From: an uncultured Planctomycetales bacterium
GTDB lineage: Bacteria > Planctomycetota > Planctomycetia > Pirellulales > S012-138
Assembly: GCA_937982665.1 (NCBI GenBank)
Contig: CALJLD010000215.1
Coordinates: 1 to 5,528 of the forward strand
Reading direction: 5' to 3'
Length of the DNA: 5,528 nt
Shown here: one piece after another, positions 1-5,528 of the stretch
How positions within the stretch are numbered: the stretch's first letter is position 1
Layout of the letters: the number at the start of each line of letters is the position of its first letter
Made by a program: the position numbers and the translations under genes
The notes under the pieces: model-generated
Told to the model about the DNA's origin: nothing
Databases searched by the model: none
The model's input: the letters and a program-made list of their open reading frames with translations, nothing else

Positions 1-96
1 GTCTTCACCGCAACCGCACAACAGCAACGCCAACAGAGACAATAGACCGACGGTCCGCCAGTCTTTGTTTGGACGTGCTTTCCCGTTCTTCAACAT
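1..96 (-). CDS. Probable lipoprotein, N-terminal fragment (runs off window)
   Basis: Reading leftward from the ATG at 96-94, 32 codons are open to the window edge. They encode a lysine/arginine-rich n-region (residues 1-14), a leucine-rich hydrophobic core (about residues 16-26) and then the motif L-C-G-C at 26-29 followed by G-E-D. This is a classic lipoprotein signal: Leu at -3 and Gly at -1 of Cys29, with acidic residues just after it. Cys29 is the likely lipidated residue, although Cys27 cannot be excluded. Two further in-frame ATG codons lie just upstream (starts at 114 and 120), and the frame stays open up to a stop at 177-175. None of the three starts has a good Shine-Dalgarno sequence. 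I chose the start at 96 because it gives the most normal n-region. The mature protein lies outside the window, so its function cannot be stated. A membrane-anchored protein on the periplasmic side is the likely outcome. Confidence 0.6.
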   Translation of the reverse strand, partial: MLKNGKARPNKDWRTVGLLSLLALLLCGCGED

Positions 97-510
97 GACC
101 GCTTGCGGGCGCATTTGCATTTGAAATTCAAGGCGTGATTCTGGCGGGTGGAATAGGCAGCCTACCACGCTTTCTCAAGCTCCGCTGCGGCTTCCGTTGT
201 GAAGCGGCATTCGCCCAGCATGCCCAGTTTTCTCATTGCCTGACATTTTACCGCATGGTGAACCACGCGCCGAACATTCGAGCGTAGCCAGTTGCGCGAT
301 TTCAGCCTGAGCTGCGCGAAACTCTCCGTTGACTCAGAATGCAAGTGAGGATGATCCGAGGCATCACTTCACTTCGCTTGCACGCATTCTTCCACTGCCG
401 AAGAGGCAAAAAGAAATCGCGCGGACCGAGCAAAGTCGGTCACGCGCGATGTTGGTAGCCACGATGATTGAAGCCGGACCAGAAGTCTAATTCCGCAAGT
501 CCGCTTTTAA
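97..510. other. Intergenic region with no supported gene
   Basis: This 414-base gap separates the partial lipoprotein gene from the CAP-domain gene; both are on the minus strand. Its one convincing element is the intrinsic terminator described separately (408-450). The rest, about 97-405, should hold the promoter of the lipoprotein gene. The best -10-like hexamer on the minus strand is TAAAAT at 250-245, but no acceptable -35 sits at the right distance, so I do not call a promoter. A 60-codon minus-strand frame (162-344) starts with TTG, lacks a ribosome binding site and resembles nothing I know. I treat it as non-coding. Confidence 0.6.
408..450 (-). terminator. Rho-independent terminator of the CAP-domain gene
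   Basis: The arms at 416-429 and 436-450 pair over 14 base pairs with a single bulged base (A442 on the plus strand). They enclose a 6-base loop. Read on the minus strand, the GC-rich stem is followed directly by the run TTTCTTTTT (plus positions 416-408). A strong stem followed by a U-tract is the standard intrinsic terminator arrangement. It begins about 60 bases after the stop codon of the minus-strand gene at 511-1401, so it ends that transcript before the lipoprotein gene. On the plus strand no T-run follows the stem, so it is one-directional. Confidence 0.87.
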
Positions 511-1401
511 TCAGCTTCCACGGTTTCCGAATATGCCTGTGGCGTACCAGATGCCGTTGCGGCCGCGTTTGATGTCAAACCCGAAGAGTGGTTGCCGACG
601 GCGGACGGCTCCCCAATGTCCCGACGATTGCCGCCAGCTGTCGACACAATCGATGCACGCATCGACGAGTGTCTTGCCTGGCCAACTTTCGGCAACAACC
701 TCCTGCGAGCGAAGCCCACCGGGCAATCGGGCGTTGATGCGATGGAAACGTGATTCCCAGGAATGATGTCCTTGCACGCCAATTTGGGCCTGATAGCGCG
801 ATTGGGCTTCGGCTTCGGCAAGCAGCACATTGTTGGGTTCGCCAAAAGTGCTCTGAGGACCTTCCGGATGAATCCGCACGGCAAAGACCATGGTGCGTTG
901 TGTCAGACTGCCAGGCGGCAGCGACAGGATGACTTCGGTCTTTGTGCGGCCATAGTAAGTACCGCGTTTGAACGGGAACTGGCTGACGACATAGCCATAG
1001 TGTTTGGCTTGCGTGTTTTCCAGATCGACGACCGCGATGCCTTCACGATTTTGCATTTCCGCGAATGCGGCGTGTGCCAACAAGCGCTGGGGTTGGCCTT
1101 CGACATCAATCGTGGCGTCCGTTCCGACTTTGAGCCACACGTAGCGATCGATCAGTTCCTGCGATAACTCCGGAGCAAGGGATTTCTCTTCATAGACCTC
1201 GGCAACTTGAGGGTTCTCGGAGTCGGAGAACAGGATGAAGAGCATCTTCTGTTGTTCGCGCGCCGCCCGCATGGCGTCGCGGTAGTTGGTCATCCAATGC
1301 ACGCTTCCTTCGTGAACTTGGGATGCTTCCGTGCTGCTGGTTGTCAGAGCGCCAAGAACGGCGACAGTGAGACATAGCCAGCCGGCAACCCTAGCCATCA
1401 T
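511..1401 (-). CDS. Exported thioredoxin-like/CAP (SCP) domain fusion protein
   Basis: The protein has 296 residues. Residues 1-26 form a signal peptide with a hydrophobic core at about 8-19 and likely cleavage after T-E-A (26/27). Residues about 30-140 look like a thioredoxin fold, with W36, a helix rich in Ala/Arg, K52-MLFILF (first strand) and a later strand GIAVVDLE. The usual active-site C-x-x-C after the first strand is replaced by D-S-E-N-P, and the cis-proline is missing, so thiol redox activity is unlikely. A conserved-looking linker (161-185) leads to a compact CAP domain at about 188-293. It has H212/H213, E234-VVAES, W256, S-S-G-H262-W and a final WYATGIFG strand; this pattern of His, Glu and His matches the CAP cavity. 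CAP proteins are secreted and their bacterial roles are mostly unclear. The domain also carries C249-I-D-C252. The start was chosen because GGAGG at 1415-1411 sits nine bases before this ATG. Longer readings, up to 1602, would bury the signal peptide. The CAP call is confident, the thioredoxin-like call fairly so, and function is unknown. Confidence 0.93.
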   Translation of the reverse strand: MMARVAGWLCLTVAVLGALTTSSTEASQVHEGSVHWMTNYRDAMRAAREQQKMLFILFSDSENPQVAEVYEEKSLAPELSQELIDRYVWLKVGTDATIDVEGQPQRLLAHAAFAEMQNREGIAVVDLENTQAKHYGYVVSQFPFKRGTYYGRTKTEVILSLPPGSLTQRTMVFAVRIHPEGPQSTFGEPNNVLLAEAEAQSRYQAQIGVQGHHSWESRFHRINARLPGGLRSQEVVAESWPGKTLVDACIDCVDSWRQSSGHWGAVRRRQPLFGFDIKRGRNGIWYATGIFGNRGS

Positions 1402-1410
1402 TAACAACAT

Positions 1411-1415
1411 CCTCC
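1411..1415 (-). promoter_or_regulatory. Shine-Dalgarno site that decides the CAP gene start
   Basis: The minus strand reads GGAGG here. It directly abuts an ATG at 1410-1408, which is too close to be used efficiently. It lies 9 bases from the ATG at 1401 and 12 from the ATG at 1398. The start at 1401 has the best spacing and gives a normal signal peptide. Confidence 0.65.
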
Positions 1416-1698
1416 AATTCGAATTCTCGCCCCGGTGACTGGCCCCAAAATCTGTCCCCAAGAAATGCCCCAAAGAAAATGGCGGCACTAAGGGCGTCTT
1501 CATTGCCCCTAAGCGCATCGCCCTGACTTGATGCCCGGTGCCAAGTCCGAGCAGATTGCCGCTGGGGCATGATCGCTGAAAGAGGGGTATGCCGCTTGGC
1601 ATTCCGGCCTCATGGCGATTTCTGGCCAGCAGGCAAAGGGACTAATCTAGCCTGAGCAGACATTAGGAAAAACGGTCCGCATGGATAAAATGTTCTAT

Positions 1699-1727
1699 TT
1701 GACAAAATCAGCTAAGATATTTGAGAT
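1699..1727 (+). promoter_or_regulatory. Putative sigma-70-type promoter of the 727-residue protein gene
   Basis: A perfect TTGACA at 1699-1704 is followed after 17 bases by TGAGAT at 1722-1727, which matches four of the six positions of the -10 consensus. The sequence just upstream is AT-rich, as an UP element would be. Transcription would begin near 1734 and leave a leader of about 105 bases before the ATG at 1839. The -10 is imperfect and sigma-factor preferences of this organism are unknown, so this is a candidate only. Confidence 0.42.
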
Positions 1728-1753
1728 TTGCCGTTTGGGGAGCTTGCGACGCT

Positions 1754-1768
1754 TGCCATATTTTGGCA
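1754..1768. repeat. Short inverted repeat in the leader, possible operator or hairpin
   Basis: TGCCA and TGGCA are arranged as a perfect palindrome around a 5-base AT-rich centre. It lies about 20-35 bases downstream of the predicted transcription start of the rightward gene. A dimeric regulator could bind there and block transcription, or the RNA could form a small hairpin. Five-base arms also arise by chance, so support is weak. Confidence 0.3.
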
Positions 1769-1826
1769 TTTCGTGGTAAGAACCTGTATGTATCCGGTGG
1801 ACCTTCGCGCTATCCCCATATTTCGC

Positions 1827-1831
1827 AGGAG
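1827..1831 (+). promoter_or_regulatory. Shine-Dalgarno site that decides the start at 1839
   Basis: AGGAG lies 7 bases before the ATG at 1839, an ideal spacing. The same frame is open further upstream, with an ATG at 1728, but that start has no ribosome binding site and overlaps the predicted promoter. Starting at 1839 also puts a textbook signal peptide at the N terminus. Confidence 0.75.
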
Positions 1832-1838
1832 TTTAACG

Positions 1839-4022
1839 ATGAAGGATCGCATGCGTCGAGTTGCGATCGCGACTGCTTTGGCCGCTATCGCGTTGATGCC
1901 AGCTACCGCTGCCGCACAAGGAGTTGGCAGCGCTTTAGAAGTTCGGCAAAGTCTGGGCGAATTGCGCAGTTGGCTTGCAGGCTCCGGATTTGGGGAAGGT
2001 TGGGATACCTACCTGCAGAACAATGACCTGGCCGCACAGCTAGACCTGGCTTCTGATCCGGCTGCCCAAGTGGACATGAACGTCCTGCAGATGGTGCTAG
2101 CCAAGTACAGCGGCACATCGAACGGCCTTCAAATGCGGCGATTTGTTGCCGTACGTGAAGCTTTGGCCGGATGGATCAGTAACTTAAGCCAACCGGGCTT
2201 GGACGCGCTGGCGGATCAAGCACGCCAGGCAGCCGGCAACTTCGCTGGGCCGGATGAGGCTTCCCTTGCCGCCGCGGCCGCGCGTGTCAATGAGTCCGGG
2301 GGCCGTTTGCAAAGGTTCATGGCCGGCGGCGGAACGGCAGATGGTTGGCGAAGCTACTTGAATTGGGATGCTCTTCAACTAACGCTTGCCGCCCCACTTC
2401 CGGATGTGGAAGTGTTGCAAACCGCGGCGGATCAGTTTGAAAGCGGATACGACGGCCTGCAGTTGCCGATGTTTGCCGACTACGGCGCGGCGCTCCGTCA
2501 CTACACACAGCTGCAGTTGATCGCTCAAGACCCCAATGCCCAGGGCGAATATGCTCGACGCATGGGCGAACTGGCCAACGCAATCGTCAGCTATCAGCAA
2601 AGTGCGGATGCCGGCGCGATGCAAAGCGTGGCGGAACAGATCAACTGGCTGGAAAGCCGCGGTCTGGCGAGCGATTTAACCATGCAAATTCGTGACCGGC
2701 TCTGGCTGCCGAACCTGATCTTTCATGTCTCGCCCTCCCTGGCCACCGCCGGGTTTACCGAAAGCGTTAACGAGGTCTCGGACGTGACGGACGTCATTCT
2801 CGGCACCAGCATTCAGGGCAAAGCTCGAACTGTTGGCGACGTTCACGCACGCCTTGTCCCGGCCGAAGGTCGCGCCGTGTTTGAGAACATCTTCGTTGGA
2901 ACGACGTACTCCAACACCATGGGCTACAACCGCGGCATTGTTATCAATAGTGACGGCACCACAAAGTTCACCGCCACCAAGCAATTCAGTTTTGATGAAT
3001 ACGGGTTCACCGGCTTCGGCAGCAACGCCCAAGCCCAAACTTACAGCAACACCAATTGGATTGACGTTGGCAAAAAGCATCCGTGGATCCGCGGTCTCGT
3101 CACGCGAGTCGCGGAGCGCAAGGTTCATCAGTCTCGCCCTGAAGCGGACTTTATTGCCTCGCGTCACGCGGAAGATCGCATTGAAGAGCAAATGGACTTG
3201 AACGCTGACGAACGTTTGGCTCAAGCCAATCGCGACTACTACGAGAAGTTTCGCAAGCCTTTGCTGGACAAAGGACTCTTCCCGCAAACTTTTGATGCAC
3301 GCAGCTCCGCAGCAGGTTTGCTGTTTGTGATGCGACAATACGAACAAGGCGGCATCGCCGCGACCACCAGTCCCCCGGACCTGGCAGCTTCCGATGACAT
3401 TGTTGTTTCCGCACACGAGAGCGCGATCAACGCCACAATGTCGGCCATGCTCGCTGGCCGCACGGTGAACCGCGATGAGTTCATTGAAGAAATTGGCGAG
3501 CTGTTGGGCGAAGTCCCGGAGCAGATGGTGCCGCCGGAAGATGAACGGAGCTGGACAATCAAGTTCGCACCGGTTGATCCCGTGACTGTTCGTGCGGATG
3601 GGGAACTCGTCACGCTCGTCATTCGTGGTTTGAGCTTCTACTCCGAAGGCGACGAACCGGACAATGTGCCAATGAATATCACCGTCAAATATCGGTTTGT
3701 GCAGAACCCTGCTGGATTCCAACCGGGTGATGTCGTCGCCCGCCGTGAAGACCTCACCGCGTTGCCGCCTGATTATCAGGAAGGGCAAGTCTTACCCTTG
3801 GCGATCACTGGCTTGGCCCGCCGGCTGCGGACCAATTTTGGCAAGACCTTCAAGGAAGAGTTGATTGCCGAAAGCCGCCCGCTGCCGGACCGTTGGGCCC
3901 AAGCTGGCGACATGTGGTTGCACAACGTGAAGACCACGCCGGGTTGGTTGGTCTTCGGTTGGAAGGCCGCACCTTCGCAAGTTCCGGACGTGCCGACGGC
4001 CATTGTGGTTGAAGAAGAATAG
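1839..4022 (+). CDS. Exported protein of unknown function with an N-terminal tandem repeat
   Basis: The protein has 727 residues. Residues 1-26 are a signal peptide: K/R-rich start, alanine-rich core, likely cleavage after A-A-A (26/27). I do not recognise a named domain. Two copies of a helical unit of about 70 residues follow (about 42-116 and 157-225). Each has the order Leu-x-x-aromatic, A-G-x-G, G-W-x-x-Y-L, then G-L-Q with a Phe and A-L-containing helix. A weak third relative may lie near W270. Residues about 294-425 look beta-rich, with many Thr, Ser, Asn and Gly. About 434-483 is a charged helical stretch including HAEDRIEEQMD. Residues 570-622 again look like beta strands (SWTIKFAP, VTLVIRGLSFY, ITVKYRFV), and the end has GWLVFGW. 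The mature protein contains no cysteine and no second membrane segment, so it is probably periplasmic, envelope-associated or secreted. It stands alone on its strand with its own promoter candidate. It resembles a large secreted family I associate with planctomycetes, but that is a recollection, not a search result. Confidence 0.94.
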   Translation: MKDRMRRVAIATALAAIALMPATAAAQGVGSALEVRQSLGELRSWLAGSGFGEGWDTYLQNNDLAAQLDLASDPAAQVDMNVLQMVLAKYSGTSNGLQMRRFVAVREALAGWISNLSQPGLDALADQARQAAGNFAGPDEASLAAAAARVNESGGRLQRFMAGGGTADGWRSYLNWDALQLTLAAPLPDVEVLQTAADQFESGYDGLQLPMFADYGAALRHYTQLQLIAQDPNAQGEYARRMGELANAIVSYQQSADAGAMQSVAEQINWLESRGLASDLTMQIRDRLWLPNLIFHVSPSLATAGFTESVNEVSDVTDVILGTSIQGKARTVGDVHARLVPAEGRAVFENIFVGTTYSNTMGYNRGIVINSDGTTKFTATKQFSFDEYGFTGFGSNAQAQTYSNTNWIDVGKKHPWIRGLVTRVAERKVHQSRPEADFIASRHAEDRIEEQMDLNADERLAQANRDYYEKFRKPLLDKGLFPQTFDARSSAAGLLFVMRQYEQGGIAATTSPPDLAASDDIVVSAHESAINATMSAMLAGRTVNRDEFIEEIGELLGEVPEQMVPPEDERSWTIKFAPVDPVTVRADGELVTLVIRGLSFYSEGDEPDNVPMNITVKYRFVQNPAGFQPGDVVARREDLTALPPDYQEGQVLPLAITGLARRLRTNFGKTFKEELIAESRPLPDRWAQAGDMWLHNVKTTPGWLVFGWKAAPSQVPDVPTAIVVEEE

Positions 4023-4054
4023 CCAGTGTCCGAAAGTGCAGCTCGTCGCTGCCG

Positions 4055-5302
4055 CTACTCGTCGCCCTCGGGCGAAATCGATGTAGCGGTCGCGGCTGGC
4101 GTTTCGCCCCAAACGCGCTGCTCGTAAATTGACAACGCATGCAATGCGTGCCCGAGCGGGCCAATTGACCAATTCCGCTCGGGCGATTGCTCAAGCAGTC
4201 CGGTCAGATACTCGACGGACTCGACAATCTCCGGTTCGCGCAGCACCTCGTCGGCGACGGCGAAGGACAGCCATTCAAGAATGTGGCCGGTGGTCCGGAG
4301 CCGCACTTCCGGATCCGGGTTGGCAGCCCGCCGTTCCAGGAACGATGTGCTGAAGCTGCCATCGGGATTGCGCAGTTTGAGCGCGTAGTCAATGTATTCA
4401 TTGATGTACGTGGAGGCCCTGGCGAATTCTCCCGTGATTGCCAGACCTTGCTGCTTTCGCTTGACTACGGCATACGTCAGGCCCATCAGGCGGTGCGTTC
4501 CGCCGCACGTGCCCCCTTGAATGCGCTGAGCAATTTCTTCTCGCACCAGGCGTTCCATGGACCACTCCTGGCCGTTGGAAGCTTTCCACGTTGCGTCTGA
4601 TGGCAAATAGTGCGAGAGCCCGATGAGCTTGAACGTCAATTCGGTTCCGGCCCGGCACGTCCATTGTTCCGATCGAATCAAATCCTCTACGGTGAATTCC
4701 TCTCCGCCTACGCGAATGGGATAGTCCCGCTGGAGTCGGCTTTGCGCGAGGATGGCCAACAACTGCCCTGAATGCCCTTGCACGCCAGGTCCGTCGACGC
4801 CGAACACTGAGTTCTGCCGGGCGGACAAAATCCGCTGGCCGCGGAAAGGCTGGTTGTATAGCAACCAACCGATTGCCGACTGTTGAGCGCCGCCTGGACG
4901 GCCCACTTCAATCTTTGTGTCCACGCCGTATGCGACAACGCGGTGCATCACCTGCCAGGGACTGTTTTCGCCACTGTTCAATCGCTTTTGTTTGTAGGTC
5001 TCCAGCACGGCGGAGATTCGCCGGCGCAATTCATCCGAAGGCGCGGAGACTGACGCATTCTCAAGCGATTGCTCAACATTGCCGCCGCTGAGATCCAATG
5101 GTCGGACGGCGGTGATGACCGGCGATTCCGGTCGCCGCGCGACGCGATCTTCGTCAGTTGCTTTGCTGGCTTGTCCTTGGGCCGGAATCAATTGCAGCGT
5201 TGATTGCTGAGCACAAGCCGCTGGCGGGAAAGTAAGGAAAACGGCAAGACAGCAGCCAGAGAAGATTGGTAGCTGCAAGCGGTGAAGCGCGCGCGGAAAC
5301 AT
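4055..5302 (-). CDS. Exported alpha/alpha-toroid-like protein with conserved-looking His motifs
   Basis: Counted from the ATG at 5302 the protein has 415 residues. Its signal peptide has a hydrophobic core at about 11-24 and likely cleavage after A-C-A (31/32). That Cys (residue 30) could alternatively be lipidated, but Pro at -3 makes a poor lipobox. After a low-complexity stretch (about 32-88) the rest is mainly helical. Notable motifs are G-H177-S-G-Q, G-G-T-C266-G-G-T-H270-R, N-P-D-G-S-F (312-317), T-T-G-H340-I-L-E-W-L and G-P-L-G-H385-A-L-H388-A-L. The NPDGSF motif and repeating helices recall the repeats of squalene/hopene cyclases and prenyltransferases, an alpha/alpha toroid. The DxDD acid motif of the cyclases is not visible, so enzymatic activity is not implied. 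C216 and C266 are the only cysteines of the mature part and could pair. An in-frame ATG at 5353 would add 17 residues. Neither start has a strong Shine-Dalgarno; I prefer 5302 for its normal signal peptide. Fold assignment is tentative and function unknown. Confidence 0.9.
   Translation of the reverse strand: MFPRALHRLQLPIFSGCCLAVFLTFPPAACAQQSTLQLIPAQGQASKATDEDRVARRPESPVITAVRPLDLSGGNVEQSLENASVSAPSDELRRRISAVLETYKQKRLNSGENSPWQVMHRVVAYGVDTKIEVGRPGGAQQSAIGWLLYNQPFRGQRILSARQNSVFGVDGPGVQGHSGQLLAILAQSRLQRDYPIRVGGEEFTVEDLIRSEQWTCRAGTELTFKLIGLSHYLPSDATWKASNGQEWSMERLVREEIAQRIQGGTCGGTHRLMGLTYAVVKRKQQGLAITGEFARASTYINEYIDYALKLRNPDGSFSTSFLERRAANPDPEVRLRTTGHILEWLSFAVADEVLREPEIVESVEYLTGLLEQSPERNWSIGPLGHALHALSIYEQRVWGETPAATATSISPEGDE
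4135..4183. repeat. Two adjacent perfect hairpins inside the 3' end of the toroid-like gene
   Basis: ACGCAT and ATGCGT at 4135-4140 and 4144-4149 form a 6-bp stem with a 3-base loop. One base further on, CCCGAGCGG at 4151-4159 pairs perfectly with CCGCTCGGG at 4175-4183 around a 15-base loop. Both lie in codons of the minus-strand gene, about 80-130 bases before its stop, and about 110-160 bases beyond the stop of the convergent plus-strand gene. Neither is followed by a T-run on either strand, so they are not standard intrinsic terminators. They could shape or stabilise RNA ends, or be accidental. Confidence 0.45.
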
Positions 5303-5435
5303 GGGAACTCGCGTGTTATGGGGAAAAGCGATCCGTCGCCCGACAGACTTCATCGGCGGACAAGCAGAAGCGAGTTGACGTCAACGAACGGAATCGCCAG
5401 GTGCGTCTTATTTCATGCCAGCAACCTGACGACTG

Positions 5436-5505
5436 CGCAAAGCTTGCCAAAGATGCTTGCTGCCAGATCAACTGGAAGATGCGGTATGACAAGCAAGCTT
5501 TCGCG
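5436..5505. repeat. Inverted repeat, 12-13 bp arms around a 45-base spacer
   Basis: CGCAAAGCTTGC at 5436-5447 pairs with GCAAGCTTTCGCG at 5493-5505 with one extra base in the right arm; 9 bp (5439-5447 with 5493-5501) are perfect. The spacer contains a smaller palindrome, CCAG-N5-CTGG (5463-5475). The repeat lies upstream of the toroid-like gene in apparently non-coding DNA (5303-5528, where I found no supported gene). No T-run follows either arm, so it is not a standard terminator. A regulator-binding region or a folded RNA/DNA structure is possible. Confidence 0.45.
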
Positions 5506-5528
5506 CGGCGGAATAACCCGCACTCATG

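Larger units (their letters stand above)
1402..1838. other. Divergent intergenic regulatory region
   Basis: This 437-base region separates two divergently transcribed genes and must hold both promoters. The right half (about 1660-1735) is clearly more AT-rich than the surrounding coding DNA and contains a plausible promoter for the plus-strand gene. On the minus strand I found no hexamer pair good enough to call for the CAP gene. A short palindrome ATGCC-N4-GGCAT lies at 1589-1602, and a second TGCC/GGCA palindrome at 1754-1768. A 32-codon plus-strand frame (1681-1779) overlaps the putative promoter and is not supported as a gene. Confidence 0.6.

Noticed and set aside
162..344. 60-codon minus-strand frame in the gap left of the CAP gene
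   Set aside because: It starts with TTG, has no Shine-Dalgarno sequence, shows no recognisable motif, and its length is within chance expectation.
763..1167. Long plus-strand frame opposite the CAP gene
   Set aside because: It is an antisense shadow of a gene with clear domain motifs on the other strand, and its translation looks like no protein family.
1372..1374. Cys10 of the CAP protein as a lipoprotein cysteine
   Set aside because: It sits inside the hydrophobic core only ten residues from the start and is not preceded by a valid lipobox. Signal peptidase I cleavage after residue 26 fits better.
1402..1602. Extension of the CAP protein to an upstream ATG at 1602
   Set aside because: It would add 67 residues of atypical sequence before the signal peptide, and the only good ribosome binding site serves the ATG at 1401.
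1681..1779. 32-codon plus-strand ATG frame in the divergent region
   Set aside because: It overlaps the best promoter candidate, its only AGGA lies 12 bases upstream, and the peptide has no recognisable feature. Its ATG lies upstream of the predicted transcription start.
1728..1838. Extension of the 727-residue protein to the ATG at 1728
   Set aside because: No ribosome binding site is present there, it overlaps the putative promoter, and the AGGAG plus signal peptide favour 1839.
2676..3788. 370-codon minus-strand frame opposite the 727-residue protein gene
   Set aside because: It is long but antisense to a gene with an ideal ribosome binding site, signal peptide and internal protein repeats. 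It shows no coherent domain pattern.
5314..5528. Open minus-strand frame entering from the right edge
   Set aside because: The translation is rich in Arg, Ser and Cys with no protein-like pattern and would overlap the start of the toroid-like gene. I treat the region as non-coding.
1..5528. CRISPR array, transposon, phage, toxin-antitoxin or defence system
   Set aside because: I saw no regularly spaced direct repeats, transposase motifs, phage genes or nuclease/ATPase motifs in the supported genes.

Overview
The window reads as a bacterial chromosome segment of moderate to fairly high GC, most likely from the phylum Planctomycetota (Pirellula-like lineages). That placement is an inference. 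It rests on long, widely spaced genes for secreted proteins of unknown function, on a thioredoxin-like/CAP-domain fusion, and on an alpha/alpha-toroid-like secreted protein, protein styles I associate with planctomycetes. No rRNA, tRNA or housekeeping marker is present to confirm it.

Layout from left to right. (1) At the left edge, on the minus strand, lies the beginning of a probable lipoprotein gene cut by the window border. (2) A gap of about 410 bases follows, containing a strong intrinsic terminator that ends the next gene. (3) A minus-strand gene encodes an exported protein of 296 residues with a degenerate thioredoxin-like domain followed by a CAP/SCP domain. (4) A divergent intergenic region of 437 bases carries a plausible sigma-70-type promoter for the rightward gene and two short palindromes. 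(5) A plus-strand gene encodes a 727-residue, cysteine-free exported protein of unknown function with a clear internal duplication near its N terminus. (6) Convergent to it, with only 32 bases between the stop codons, a minus-strand gene encodes an exported protein of about 415 residues with histidine-containing motifs and a DGSF motif that suggest an alpha/alpha-toroid fold. (7) The right edge is about 226 bases of apparently non-coding DNA with a 12-13 bp inverted repeat.

All four proteins carry an export signal (three signal-peptidase-I type, one lipobox), so the segment looks devoted to the cell envelope or periplasm. The genes alternate in strand and do not form an operon, and nothing in the sequence shows that the products work together. 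I see no CRISPR array, transposase, phage gene, toxin-antitoxin pair or recognisable defence system. The less familiar content is the architecture of the secreted proteins rather than a multi-gene system.
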